A stretch of DNA of 64,000 bases from Gillisella taibaishanensis. Lineage in GTDB: Bacteria; Pseudomonadota; Alphaproteobacteria; Rhizobiales; Rhizobiaceae. This document shows, piece by piece, positions 34,646 through 42,961 of this stretch. The notes under the pieces are model-generated. The model made no database searches, was not told where the DNA came from, and saw nothing but the letters and a program-made list of their open reading frames with translations. The translations under genes were made by a program, and so were the position numbers. The DNA lies in contig NZ_MKIN01000027.1 of NCBI RefSeq assembly GCF_001938985.1, forward strand, positions 453,791 through 517,790. The letters are read 5' to 3'. Positions within the stretch are counted from its first letter, which is position 1, and every line of letters starts with the position of its first letter.

Positions 34646-35554
34646 ATGAACAACCGCTCTGGAGAAATGCAGGTCTTCGTGCTCTCGGCCGAGCTGAAGA
34701 GCTTTTCGGCTGCCGGGCGCAAGCTGGGGCTGACGCCTTCAGCGGTGAGCAAGCTGGTCAGCCGGATCGAGGATCGGTTGGGGGTGCGACTGCTTTTGCG
34801 CAGCACGCGCACGCTTGAACTGACGCCGGAGGGCGAGCTTTATCTCGCCCGCGCCCGCGTCATTCTTGAAGAGATCGAGGCGGCGGAACAGCTGGTGGCC
34901 TCCGGCACCGATGAGCCACGCGGGGTGCTGCGGGTCAACGCGTCCGTCGGGTTCGGGGAAAACTGCGTGCTGCCGCTGATCGGCGACTTCCTGGCGCTCT
35001 ACCCGAAAGTGGAGCTGGAACTGACACTGACGGATGGGGTGATCGACCTCGTCGGCGAGCGTGCCGATGTGGCCATCCGGGTCGGGCCGATGAAGGATTC
35101 GACGCTGATGGCGCGCAAGCTGATGCAGGGGAGCCGGGTGATTGTCGCCTCCCCCGCCTATCTCGCCCGCCATGGCCAGCCGCATCATCCTGACGATCTC
35201 GACACCCAGAATTGCCTGGGCTTCACCTTCCGCCGTTTCGAGGAGGGCTGGCCCTTCCGGGATCCCTTGAGCGGCGACCGATTTCTCAAAGCCGTCAGCG
35301 GCAATATCCGTGTCTCCAACGGCGCCATCATGCGCCGCCTCTGCCTCGACGGCGTCGGCATCGCCCGGATCGGCCGCTTTCACGTGGAGGAAGCGGTCAA
35401 GGCGGGCTTGCTGACCGTCCTGCTGGAGGACTGGCATGTCGGCGATATCGAGGAAGTCCACGCCGTCTATGTCGGCCACGACCACCTCGCCTCGCGCATC
35501 CGCGCCTTTATCGGCTTTTTAACGCAAAGGCTGGAGAACAGGTCCTATCTTTGA
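34646..35554 (+). CDS. LysR-family transcriptional regulator
   Basis: 302 aa from the ATG at 34646 (AGGTGA upstream); an ATG at 34607 would add 13 residues. HTH LKSFSAAGRKLGLTPSAVSK, then a substrate-binding domain. The LysR-MFS divergent pair is a standard arrangement for regulated efflux. The 108-base gap should contain the operator. Confidence 0.92.
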   Translation: MNNRSGEMQVFVLSAELKSFSAAGRKLGLTPSAVSKLVSRIEDRLGVRLLLRSTRTLELTPEGELYLARARVILEEIEAAEQLVASGTDEPRGVLRVNASVGFGENCVLPLIGDFLALYPKVELELTLTDGVIDLVGERADVAIRVGPMKDSTLMARKLMQGSRVIVASPAYLARHGQPHHPDDLDTQNCLGFTFRRFEEGWPFRDPLSGDRFLKAVSGNIRVSNGAIMRRLCLDGVGIARIGRFHVEEAVKAGLLTVLLEDWHVGDIEEVHAVYVGHDHLASRIRAFIGFLTQRLENRSYL

Positions 35555-35610
35555 TGTGGCGGCTGGTTTGAGCCGAGGCATGAGACCGCAACAGGTGGAG
35601 CCTGATCGCG

Positions 35611-36207
35611 ATGACGGATTTGCAAGGTGCGGTGCTTTTCACGGCAATGTTTGCCGTTTTCCAGCTGGCCATCCACTTTTTGCCCAATACGGGACGGGCA
35701 CTCCGAAAGCGCGCCTGCTTCTATACGAACGATGGGAACATCGCCTTTTATGTCGATCAATTTTCTACGCGTCAGGGCAAAGTGGACTATGCGTTTGCCG
35801 GTATGTTCGGATCCATATTTTCATGTCGGGTCGACTCTCAGCACATGAACATTCTGCTCGACCAACTCAGGACACTCCGCGACGACATAGATACCGGCGC
35901 CTATTGTGTTGGCAATCCCGATCAGACGCCGTGGGAGAAGCCGAAGGGCTCACCGCTTTTTGGGCGCAAGTACACTGTGCTCAAGCGATATTGGTTCATC
36001 AACGACATCAGTGCCGAAAATCGGCAGAAATATCATAATCATCTATTCGACATCTCCATCTGCAACGACGCAGCGGGACATTTCGCCCTGTTCGAACTTC
36101 CACCAGAACCGGAGAATGTCCGGCGGACCCGGATTTCACTCGAGGACATCAAGAAGGGCTGCGACGAAGTGCTGGGCGCATTTGCAGAAGATTTCGCCGA
36201 AGCTTGA
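35611..36207 (+). CDS. Hypothetical protein with N-terminal membrane anchor
   Basis: 198 aa. An N-terminal hydrophobic helix (AVLFTAMFAVFQLAIHFLP) precedes a soluble domain with FYTNDGNIAFYVDQFSTRQG and WFINDISAENRQKYHNHLFD. Composition and codon use look coding, and GGAG lies 10 bases before the ATG. No family recognised. Convergent with the methyltransferase gene. Confidence 0.7.
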   Translation: MTDLQGAVLFTAMFAVFQLAIHFLPNTGRALRKRACFYTNDGNIAFYVDQFSTRQGKVDYAFAGMFGSIFSCRVDSQHMNILLDQLRTLRDDIDTGAYCVGNPDQTPWEKPKGSPLFGRKYTVLKRYWFINDISAENRQKYHNHLFDISICNDAAGHFALFELPPEPENVRRTRISLEDIKKGCDEVLGAFAEDFAEA

Positions 36208-36241
36208 GTGAACCCGCTCGACTGGCTCCTTCGCTTGCCGC

Positions 36242-37048
36242 TCACTTCACCGCCGAGATCGCATACCTGTGCTGTGTTGCCCGTTCCAAACCTTTCAACA
36301 GGCCGAAATTAACCCTCTGCGCCCTGTTAATGGCGCTGAGGTCGGTGTCGACGGTGATGTTGGAGAAGCCGGCCTGTTTCAGGAGATCCACTACGGCTTC
36401 CGCCCGCGCCCCTTGCGAAAAATAGACCTGCGATAGAATGGCCTTATGGGTGGCGGCAAGGTCGGCGCTGGTTGGGCCGTGATGGGCCGTGGGCTTGGCA
36501 AGGCCGAGGCGGGCTGCGAGTTTAGCGATGAGGCTGGTGATCTTGGCGAGCGGGCTTGGATTGACGAAATCGCCATCGACGATCAGCACGCGGCCGCCGG
36601 GTTTCAGCACGCGGTGCCATTCGCGGAAGGCACCGAGGGGGTCGACCAGCGTCCAGACCAGATGCCGGTTGGTGATCGCATCATAGGTGGCATCCGGCTC
36701 CATCGTGCTTTCGGCATCGCCGATCAGGAAACGAATGCTGCGGCCCCGCGTCTTGGCCTTGGCGCGGGCGCGCTCCAGCATTGGCTCGGCCCAGTCCATG
36801 CCGGTCACTGAAAATCCGAGATCATCAAGCAGGTGCGAGACGACGCCGGTGCCAGAGGCGAGGTCCAGCACCTTGCGCCCTTCCCCCACACCCAGATGCT
36901 TCAAGATCAGCGCGTGCCAGGCGGCGCGTTCGGCTTCGGAGAAGATTTCATGCCCCGGTTGGCTGTCGAAAGTCTCGGCTCGCGCTGACCAATAGGCCTT
37001 GATCTCATCTTTCAGATGATAATTCTGCTGCATCGCCGTCTGCGTCAT
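36242..37048 (-). CDS. Class I SAM-dependent methyltransferase
   Basis: 268 aa from the ATG at 37048 (MTQTAMQQNYHLKDEIKAYW). The open frame continues to 37336, but that part covers promoter and repeat DNA. SAM motif I VLDLASGTGVVSHLL, motif II GMDWAEPMLERARAKAK, then IGDAESTMEPDATYDAITNR and VLKPGGRVLIVDGDFVNP. Target unknown. It is divergent from an iron-type ABC importer, and such pairing suggests a role linked to the imported metal chelate, but this is inference. Confidence 0.85.
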   Translation of the reverse strand: MTQTAMQQNYHLKDEIKAYWSARAETFDSQPGHEIFSEAERAAWHALILKHLGVGEGRKVLDLASGTGVVSHLLDDLGFSVTGMDWAEPMLERARAKAKTRGRSIRFLIGDAESTMEPDATYDAITNRHLVWTLVDPLGAFREWHRVLKPGGRVLIVDGDFVNPSPLAKITSLIAKLAARLGLAKPTAHHGPTSADLAATHKAILSQVYFSQGARAEAVVDLLKQAGFSNITVDTDLSAINRAQRVNFGLLKGLERATQHRYAISAVK

Positions 37049-37080
37049 GAACCGGTCCCAACCCCGTAAACTGGACTTCG

Positions 37081-37101
37081 TCAGGTTCAGACCGAACCTG
37101 A
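37081..37101. promoter_or_regulatory. Perfect inverted repeat upstream of the methyltransferase
   Basis: TCAGGTTC / GAACCTGA with a 5-base spacer (AGACC), 33 bases upstream of the methyltransferase start. Could be a regulator site or a leader hairpin in its 5' UTR. Confidence 0.4.
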
Positions 37102-37124
37102 AAGTCCCTCGCTTTTCTTGTTTT

Positions 37125-37175
37125 CGTTGTCTGTTCGGGAAAACCGGTAACTGCATTTCCCTGACAAACTCTAGC
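37125..37175 (-). repeat. Dispersed palindromic repeat, copy 2
   Basis: On the minus strand it reads GAGTTTGTCAGGGAAATGCA followed by GGTTTTCCCGAACAGAC, matching the element at 28925-28975. It lies ~80-125 bases upstream of the methyltransferase start, the same relative position as copy 1 to its gene. Confidence 0.6.
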
Positions 37176-37199
37176 TGGAATCCTTCTAAAAGATAATTC

Positions 37200-37228
37200 T
37201 TGACTGGCAAAGTCATAAAATCATAAAT
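37200..37228 (+). promoter_or_regulatory. Promoter with RirA-type iron box for the ABC importer operon
   Basis: TTGACT (37200-37205), 17-base spacer and ATAAAT (37223-37228) form a good -35/-10 pair. Overlapping it, TGACT-GGCAA-AGTCA (37201-37215) is a perfect inverted repeat that fits TGA-N9-TCA, the iron-responsive operator (IRO box) bound by RirA in rhizobia. Repression under iron sufficiency is therefore expected. An AT-rich segment just before (TTCTAAAAGATAATTCT) might be a further, Irr-type element, but this is uncertain. Confidence 0.65.
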
Positions 37229-37240
37229 CCACGGCGAGTG

Positions 37241-37310
37241 CAGCGCAGGGGCTGAACCGGAGCCCGGTGGGGACGCCGTTTCGCGCTTTCGCCCGTGCTG
37301 CAGGACAAAC
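37241..37310 (+). ncRNA. Possible structured 5' leader of the ABC importer mRNA
   Basis: Between the predicted transcription start (about 37235) and the GTG at 37329, GCAGCGC near 37244 can pair with GTGCTGC near 37305 (one G-U), enclosing two hairpins (GGGCT/AGCCC and GCG-CTTT-CGC). It does not match a riboswitch class I can name. Low confidence. Confidence 0.3.
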
Positions 37311-37328
37311 GACATTTTGGAGGCAAAC

Positions 37329-38468
37329 GTGTTCAACGTTCATGGGGTGGCTTGCGCCGCCGCGCTTTCGCTCGCGCTTTTTTCAGGCGCGGCAGAAGCC
37401 GGCGAATTGGTAAAGGTCAAGGATATTACCGGCCGTGAGGTCGAGGTCAGCGTGCCCGTCGAGCGGGTCATTCTCGGCGAAGGCCGGCAGATCTATTTCA
37501 CCGCAGCGCTCGATACCGATACGCCGTTCAAGCGCATCGTCGGCTGGCGCGACGATTTCCAGAAGGCCGATCTCGACGGCTATAATGCCTATCTCGAAAA
37601 ATTCCCGGAAATGGGCAAGATCCCCACCTTCGGCGGCATGAAGGACGGCACGTTCGACATCGAGCAGGCGGTGACGCTGAAGCCCGACGTGATCATCATG
37701 AATATCGACGCCAAGTCGGCGACCGAGGAAAGCGGCTATATCGAAAAGCTGTCCAAGGTCGGCATTCCCCTCGTCTATGTCGACTTCCGCGAGAAGGCGA
37801 TGGAAAACACCGATCCGTCGATGCGGTTGATCGGCAAGCTGTTCGGCAAGGAAAAGCGCGCCGAGGAATTTGTCGAGTTCCACGACACGCAGATCAAGCG
37901 GGTGACCGACGTTCTCGCCAAGGCGAAAGACCTGAAGAAGCCGCTGGTGTTCATGGAACGGGCCGGCGGCTATAGCGACGATTGCTGCATGTCCTTCGGC
38001 AACGAGAATTTCGGCAAGATGGTCGAACTGGCCGGCGGCACCAATATGGCCGGCAAGATCATTCCCGGCACGTTCGGCACGGTCAATCCCGAGCAGATCA
38101 TCGCCTCCAACCCGGACCAGGTTATCGTGACCGGTGCCAATTGGGAGCTTTACGTGCCCGGCGGCAAATGGGTCGGCGTTGGCCCCGGCGCCGACAAGGC
38201 GCTGGCCACCAAGAAGCTCGCCGCGCTGATGCAGCGCCCGGCCTTCACCGACATCAAGGCGGTCAAGGACGGCAATGTCCATGCCATCTGGCACCAGTTC
38301 TACAACAATCCCTACCAGTTCGTTGCCGTGCAGCAGATCGCCAAATGGCTGCATCCTGAACTCTTCAAGGATCTCGACCCGGAAGTCACCTTCAAGGAAT
38401 TGCACGAGCGCTTCCTGCCGGTTGCCTATCGCTCGGGCTATTTCGTCTCGCTGAATACGGGGTTGTGA
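37329..38468 (+). CDS. Iron-type ABC transporter substrate-binding protein 1
   Basis: 379 aa from GTG at 37329, which has GGAGG at 37319-37323; the TTG at 37317 is less likely. Signal peptide VFNVHGVACAAALSLALFSG ending AEA. Two-lobe class III binding-protein fold (FepB/FhuD-like): VKDITGREVEVSVPVERVIL, then PDVIIMNIDAKS and NPDQVIVTGANWELY. An unusual CC pair occurs in YSDDCCMSFGNENFGKMVEL. First gene of an importer with a second binding protein, permease and ATPase. The substrate is likely a ferric chelate or haem-like compound given the iron box; not determined. Confidence 0.87.
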   Translation: MFNVHGVACAAALSLALFSGAAEAGELVKVKDITGREVEVSVPVERVILGEGRQIYFTAALDTDTPFKRIVGWRDDFQKADLDGYNAYLEKFPEMGKIPTFGGMKDGTFDIEQAVTLKPDVIIMNIDAKSATEESGYIEKLSKVGIPLVYVDFREKAMENTDPSMRLIGKLFGKEKRAEEFVEFHDTQIKRVTDVLAKAKDLKKPLVFMERAGGYSDDCCMSFGNENFGKMVELAGGTNMAGKIIPGTFGTVNPEQIIASNPDQVIVTGANWELYVPGGKWVGVGPGADKALATKKLAALMQRPAFTDIKAVKDGNVHAIWHQFYNNPYQFVAVQQIAKWLHPELFKDLDPEVTFKELHERFLPVAYRSGYFVSLNTGL

Positions 38469-38519
38469 GGCATCGGTGGCTGGCGGGCGGAGGCGGTGAC
38501 ACCACCTCTGGCTTGCCAG

Positions 38520-38635
38520 CCGATCTCCCCCACAAGGGGGAGAGGACTCGCGATGCCGTCGCGCCTCGAAATGGGCGAGAACAGTGCGGCAACTCTAGCC
38601 CCTCCCCCTTGTGGGGAGGGGCTGGGGAGGGGTCT
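38520..38635. repeat. REP-like palindromic doublet
   Basis: CTCCCCC / GGGGGAG around CACAA (38525-38542), and CCCCTCCCC / GGGGAGGGG around CTTGT (38600-38621), the second followed by GCTGGGGAGGGG. Same class as the doublets at 15535 and 46290. It separates the two binding-protein genes of one operon, so it may tune or process that transcript. Confidence 0.65.
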
Positions 38636-38710
38636 AGCTCCGATGAAAAAGTCAGAGGGATGAACGGCATTTCCGGTCGCCTTCCGACATGTGCATAAAG
38701 AGGTTTGTTA

Positions 38711-39874
38711 ATGCATATCAAATGGATCGCCAGGGCGCTTGTCGCTCTTTTGCCGTTTCTGGCGCCCGCCGCTTTCGCAGCCGAGATCACCGATGTCGCA
38801 GGCCGTACGGTGACGCTTGAGCTGCCGGCAAAGCGGGTTCTGGTCGGCGAGGCCCGGCAGATCCATACCATTGCGGCGCTGGCCGGGGATAAGACCTTCG
38901 ACCACATTGTCGGCTGGCGCGACGACATGGTGAAGAAAGACCCGGACAGTTACGCCGCCTATCTGGAGCGCTTCCCAGAGATCGCCAAGCTGCCGCAATT
39001 CGGCTATCTGCCCCAGGGCGGCTTTAGCCTGGAAGCGGCAATTGCGCTGCATCCTGATGTGCTGACGCTCAATCTGGAAGTGCTGCCGGCGGCGCGTGAA
39101 AGCGGGCTGGAGGAAAAGGCTGCAGCAGCCGGTATTCAGGTCGTCTATGTCGATTTCCGCCTCGATCCCGACAAGAATACCGAAAAATCCATCGCAATTC
39201 TCGGCCAGATTTTTGGTGCCGACGACAAGGCCAAGGAACTGATCGCTTATCGTCGCCAGCAGATCGCCATCGTGACCGACCGGCTGGCGGCAGTGAAGGA
39301 CCTGAAACGGCCAAACGTGTTCATGGAGCGTGCGCCGGGCAATGATGCCGAAGGCGGCTGCTGCCGCACCTTCGGTCCCGTCAATTTCGGCCAGATGGTC
39401 GAGATTGCTGGCGGCCACAACATTGCCTCCGACATCATCTCCACCACCTTCGGCGAGATCAGCATCGAACAGCTGATCGCCTCAGATCCCGACCAGATCG
39501 TTGTGACCGGCTCCAACTGGCTGGCGGAATCCAAGACCAACCGCTTCGTGCATGTCGGACGCGGCGCCGATCCGACCAAGGCCCGCGCCAAGCTCAAGAC
39601 GCTGATCGAGCGCACCGGCTTCGACGGCATAAAGGCGGTGCGCAACCGGCAGGTCCATGCCGCCTGGCACCAGTTCTACGGCGTGCCTTATGAGTTCGTG
39701 CCGATCCAGCAATTTGCCAAATGGTTCCACCCTGACCTGTTTGCCGATCTCGACCCGGACCGGACTTTCCGGGAGTTTCATCAGAAATTCCTGCCGGTCG
39801 CCTACAAGCCCGGCTATTTCGTCTCCCTCGACCCTGCCCAGGACGCCCCAACATCTGAGAAAGGCTCGAATTGA
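38711..39874 (+). CDS. Iron-type ABC transporter substrate-binding protein 2
   Basis: 387 aa from the ATG at 38711 (AGAGG upstream). Signal peptide MHIKWIARALVALLPFLAPA ending AFA. Clear paralog of the preceding protein along its length: RVLVGEARQIHTIAALAGDK, VGWRDDMVKKDPDSYAAYLE, and the matching double Cys in GGCCRTFGPVNFGQMVEIAG. Its stop overlaps the permease ATG (TGATG), so it is coupled to the permease. Two binding proteins for one permease suggest two related ligands or a recent duplication. Confidence 0.88.
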   Translation: MHIKWIARALVALLPFLAPAAFAAEITDVAGRTVTLELPAKRVLVGEARQIHTIAALAGDKTFDHIVGWRDDMVKKDPDSYAAYLERFPEIAKLPQFGYLPQGGFSLEAAIALHPDVLTLNLEVLPAARESGLEEKAAAAGIQVVYVDFRLDPDKNTEKSIAILGQIFGADDKAKELIAYRRQQIAIVTDRLAAVKDLKRPNVFMERAPGNDAEGGCCRTFGPVNFGQMVEIAGGHNIASDIISTTFGEISIEQLIASDPDQIVVTGSNWLAESKTNRFVHVGRGADPTKARAKLKTLIERTGFDGIKAVRNRQVHAAWHQFYGVPYEFVPIQQFAKWFHPDLFADLDPDRTFREFHQKFLPVAYKPGYFVSLDPAQDAPTSEKGSN

Positions 39875-40941
39875 TGGCCCTATCCATAGACCTCGCCGCC
39901 AAGCCTGAGGGCCGCAGCCAATACCGGGCGCTCACCGCTCGGCGTGTTACCATTCTCCTCTGCCTGCTTGGCGCGCTTGCGCTAAGCGTTGCCACCGACA
40001 TGGCGCTGGGGCCGGCACGCTATACGCTGTCGCAGGTTCTCTCGGCGATCTTTTCACCCAGCAGCGTCAGCAACCAGATCCGGGTGGTGATCTGGGATAT
40101 CCGCATGCCGATCGCGCTGATGGCAGTCACCGTCGGCGCCTGTCTGTCGCTGGCAGGCGCGCAGATGCAGACCATTCTCGCCAATCCGCTGGCAAGTCCG
40201 TTTACGCTCGGCATTTCCGCCGCCGCCGGCTTTGGCGCGGCGCTGGCGCTGGTCGGCGGCATCGCCGTCTTCCCGGCGGCCATCGAATTCATGGTGCCGA
40301 TCAATGCCTTCCTGATGGCCATGCTCGCATCGCTGTTCATCTACGGCGTCTCGACCATGCGCGGCGTGACGGTCGAAACCATCGTGCTGCTCGGCATCGC
40401 GCTGGTCTTTACCTTCAACGCGCTTCTGTCGCTGCTGGAATATCTGGCCTCCGAACAGGCGCTGGCCGCAGTGGTGTTCTGGACCATGGGCAGCCTCACC
40501 AAGGCAACCTGGATGAAGGTCGGCGTGACCTTTGCCGTGCTCGTTATCTCCGTGCCGCTGTTTGCGCGCCGCGCCTGGGCGCTGACGGCGCTGCGGCTCG
40601 GCGACGACAAGGCCGCAAGCCTTGGTGTCAATGTGCGGGCGCTGAGGCTCGAAACCATGATGCTGGTCAGCCTGCTGGCCGCCATTCCGGTCTCCTTCGT
40701 CGGCACCATCGGCTTTGTCGGCCTGGTCGGGCCGCATATCGCCCGCATGCTGGTCGGTGAGGATCAGCGCTTCTTCCTGCCGGGTTCTGTCATCTGCGGC
40801 GCACTGCTGCTGTCGGTGACCTCTGTCGTGTCGAAAATGCTGATCCCCGGCGCCATTCTACCGATCGGGGTCATCACCGCCTTGGTCGGCGTTCCCTTCT
40901 TCTTCTCGCTGATTTTCACCAACAGGAGGCGCGCATGGTAA
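39874..40941 (+). CDS. Iron-type ABC transporter permease (FecCD family)
   Basis: 355 aa from the ATG at 39874. About nine or ten TM helices. FecCD signatures: WDIRMPIALMAVTVGACLSL, LAGAQMQTILANPLASPFTL and FVGTIGFVGLVGPHIARMLV. Forms the inner-membrane channel (probably a homodimer) for the two preceding binding proteins and the following ATPase. Overlaps both neighbours by a few bases, indicating tight coupling. Confidence 0.93.
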   Translation: MALSIDLAAKPEGRSQYRALTARRVTILLCLLGALALSVATDMALGPARYTLSQVLSAIFSPSSVSNQIRVVIWDIRMPIALMAVTVGACLSLAGAQMQTILANPLASPFTLGISAAAGFGAALALVGGIAVFPAAIEFMVPINAFLMAMLASLFIYGVSTMRGVTVETIVLLGIALVFTFNALLSLLEYLASEQALAAVVFWTMGSLTKATWMKVGVTFAVLVISVPLFARRAWALTALRLGDDKAASLGVNVRALRLETMMLVSLLAAIPVSFVGTIGFVGLVGPHIARMLVGEDQRFFLPGSVICGALLLSVTSVVSKMLIPGAILPIGVITALVGVPFFFSLIFTNRRRAW

Positions 40942-41690
40942 GCCTGAAACTTCAGGATGTCGGCGCCCGCTATGGCCGCGCTCAGGTCTTCCAGGATATC
41001 AGCACCGACTGGCTGACCGGCGGCGAAATGACCGCGCTGATCGGCCCGAATGCCGCCGGCAAATCCACCCTGTTCAAGCGCATTGCCGGGCTGATTTCCG
41101 GCCCGGGCGTGGTCACCGTCGAAGACGTGCGCGACGGCCACCGGCCGATCTGTTACATGCCGCAGGACACCGGCGCCAATGCGGTTCTGACCGTCTATGA
41201 AAGCGTGCTGCTCGCTGCAAAGCAAGGCGGTGGCTGGCGGGTGGCCGATGGCGAATTGCAGGATATAGACCGGATTCTGGCAGCGCTGCGCATTTCCGAT
41301 CTCGCCTTTCGCGATCTCGGCGCGCTCTCCGGCGGCCAGCGGCAATTGGTGGCGATTGCCCAGGCGCTGGTGCGCAAGCCGGAAGTGCTTCTGATGGACG
41401 AGCCAACCTCGGCGCTCGACCTGTTCCGCCAGATCGAAGTGCTGGAATTCATGCGCAAGATCGCCAGGCGCGAAGGCATTGCCGTGCTGATCGCGCTCCA
41501 CGACCTCAACCACGCCCTGCGCTATTGCAGCCGCACACTCGTCATCGGCGGCGGCAAACTGATCGCGTCAGGCCCGACCGAAGAGGTCATCACCCCCACC
41601 CTGTTGCGCGACGTCTACCGCGTCGACGCCCGCATCGAAGCGTGCAGCCAGGGGCGGTTGCAGGTGATTGTCGATGGGGCGTTGGTGTGA
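40935..41690 (+). CDS. Iron-type ABC transporter ATP-binding protein (FecE-like)
   Basis: 251 aa. Walker A GPNAAGKSTL, Q-loop CYMPQDTGANAVL, signature LSGGQRQLVAIAQ, Walker B VLLMDEPTSALD and switch His in IALHDLNHAL. Powers the importer encoded just upstream (7-base overlap with the permease). Last gene of the operon; GC content drops sharply just after it. Confidence 0.94.
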   Translation: MVSLKLQDVGARYGRAQVFQDISTDWLTGGEMTALIGPNAAGKSTLFKRIAGLISGPGVVTVEDVRDGHRPICYMPQDTGANAVLTVYESVLLAAKQGGGWRVADGELQDIDRILAALRISDLAFRDLGALSGGQRQLVAIAQALVRKPEVLLMDEPTSALDLFRQIEVLEFMRKIARREGIAVLIALHDLNHALRYCSRTLVIGGGKLIASGPTEEVITPTLLRDVYRVDARIEACSQGRLQVIVDGALV

Positions 41691-41776
41691 GATGCTGATA
41701 CATACACGCTTAACTTAAGCTATTGACGACAGACACACTATGCGCGAACTATGCGCCTATAGTGTGTGGGGACGTT

Positions 41777-42832
41777 ATGAGCACAATCGAAGAAAGTTTA
41801 AGGGCGATTTCTGAAAGAGTGAAATCGCATTCAAGCAGTATGGCGACCGAAGAAGCAGTGAAGACGGCAGTCGTTCTGCCGTTTTTGCGAGCTCTTGGCT
41901 ATGATGTCTTCGACCCTAGCGAGGTCGTGCCAGAATTCACGGCCGATGCAGTGGGGAAAAAAGGCGAGAAGGTCGATTACGCGATCAAGATCGACAATGA
42001 AATCCGCATATTGATCGAATGCAAACCAATCTCGACACTTCTGGAGAAAAAACACCTCGATCAATTGTATCGCTACTTCAGTGTTACAAACGCTAAATTT
42101 GCAATTTTGACTAATGGGCGTACGTTCAATTTTTACACAGATCTTGACGCACCAAATAAGTTGGACACTCGACCTTTTCTTGTGTTCGATATTGCCGATT
42201 TCAATTCCAGCATCATCGCGGAACTGAAGAAATTCGAGAAAGCCTCTTTCGATGTAACAGCCATTCTCGCAACGGCAGAGAGGCTGAAATACACGTCGGG
42301 CATCAAGCAGGTTATCGCAAAGCTAATCGAAGATCCCAGCGAGGATTTTGTTCGGATTGTCTCGAGCGGCGTCTACGAAGGGCGGATAACGTCCCAAGTC
42401 CGCGAGATGCTAACTGGAGTTGTTCGGTCTGCCTTCCGCGAAGTCATTATGGATACGGTTAAAAACAGGTTGTCGAGTGCCCTTGCGGAAACTGAGCAAG
42501 TGATTGAGACCATTGATCAACCCGTTGAAGAGGCCCAGGACGTCATCACCACGGATGAAGAACGAGAGGGCTACATGATCGTGAAGGCGATTGCCCGGGA
42601 AGTTATCAGTCCCGCAAGAGTGGTTATGCGTGATCAAAAGACCTATTGCGGCATCTTAATCGACAACAATAATCGAAAGCCTCTGGCCCGGCTTTGGTTC
42701 AACCGATCCGTCAAGTATATAGGTCTTTTTGACGGAGAGCAGGAAGAACGGGTTATCATCAATTCGCTGGACGGGATTTACGAATACAGTGAGCGACTGC
42801 GTGCAACGGCGAAGCGTTACTGTGAAGCCTGA
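41777..42832 (+). CDS. Orphan type I restriction R-subunit N-terminal (HsdR_N-type) domain protein
   Basis: 351 aa from the ATG at 41777 (GGGGA upstream). The N-terminal ~170 residues have the PD-(D/E)xK pattern of HsdR_N_2: E25 in MATEEAVKTAVVLPFL, D67 in KVDYAI, and E81/K83 in ILIECKP. The rest lacks helicase motifs and ends in a small beta-rich domain (ARLWFNRSVKYIGLFDGEQE). No HsdM or HsdS gene is nearby. Such stand-alone proteins are common in accessory DNA and may be nucleases for defence or DNA repair. Lower GC than the flanks; next gene pair is a toxin-antitoxin module. Confidence 0.78.
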   Translation: MSTIEESLRAISERVKSHSSSMATEEAVKTAVVLPFLRALGYDVFDPSEVVPEFTADAVGKKGEKVDYAIKIDNEIRILIECKPISTLLEKKHLDQLYRYFSVTNAKFAILTNGRTFNFYTDLDAPNKLDTRPFLVFDIADFNSSIIAELKKFEKASFDVTAILATAERLKYTSGIKQVIAKLIEDPSEDFVRIVSSGVYEGRITSQVREMLTGVVRSAFREVIMDTVKNRLSSALAETEQVIETIDQPVEEAQDVITTDEEREGYMIVKAIAREVISPARVVMRDQKTYCGILIDNNNRKPLARLWFNRSVKYIGLFDGEQEERVIINSLDGIYEYSERLRATAKRYCEA

Positions 42833-42907
42833 GGTCTAACTATTCTGCGCATGCTCAACAGAGAGACGGTCAAGCCTCTGGTGGGTTGCGAGAACCGAGC
42901 CGCATCG

Positions 42908-42954
42908 TTGACAAGTTCGCGTAAATTACGTATTTTACGTAAATATTGCAGGAG
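42908..42954 (+). promoter_or_regulatory. Promoter/operator of the toxin-antitoxin pair
   Basis: TTGACA (42908-42913), 17-base spacer, TATTTT (42931-42936), and AGGAG (42950-42954) ahead of the antitoxin ATG. Two TACGTA palindromes (42927-42932 and 42936-42941) overlap the -10 box and are likely the antitoxin's operator for autorepression. Confidence 0.7.
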
Positions 42955-42961
42955 ATCAACG

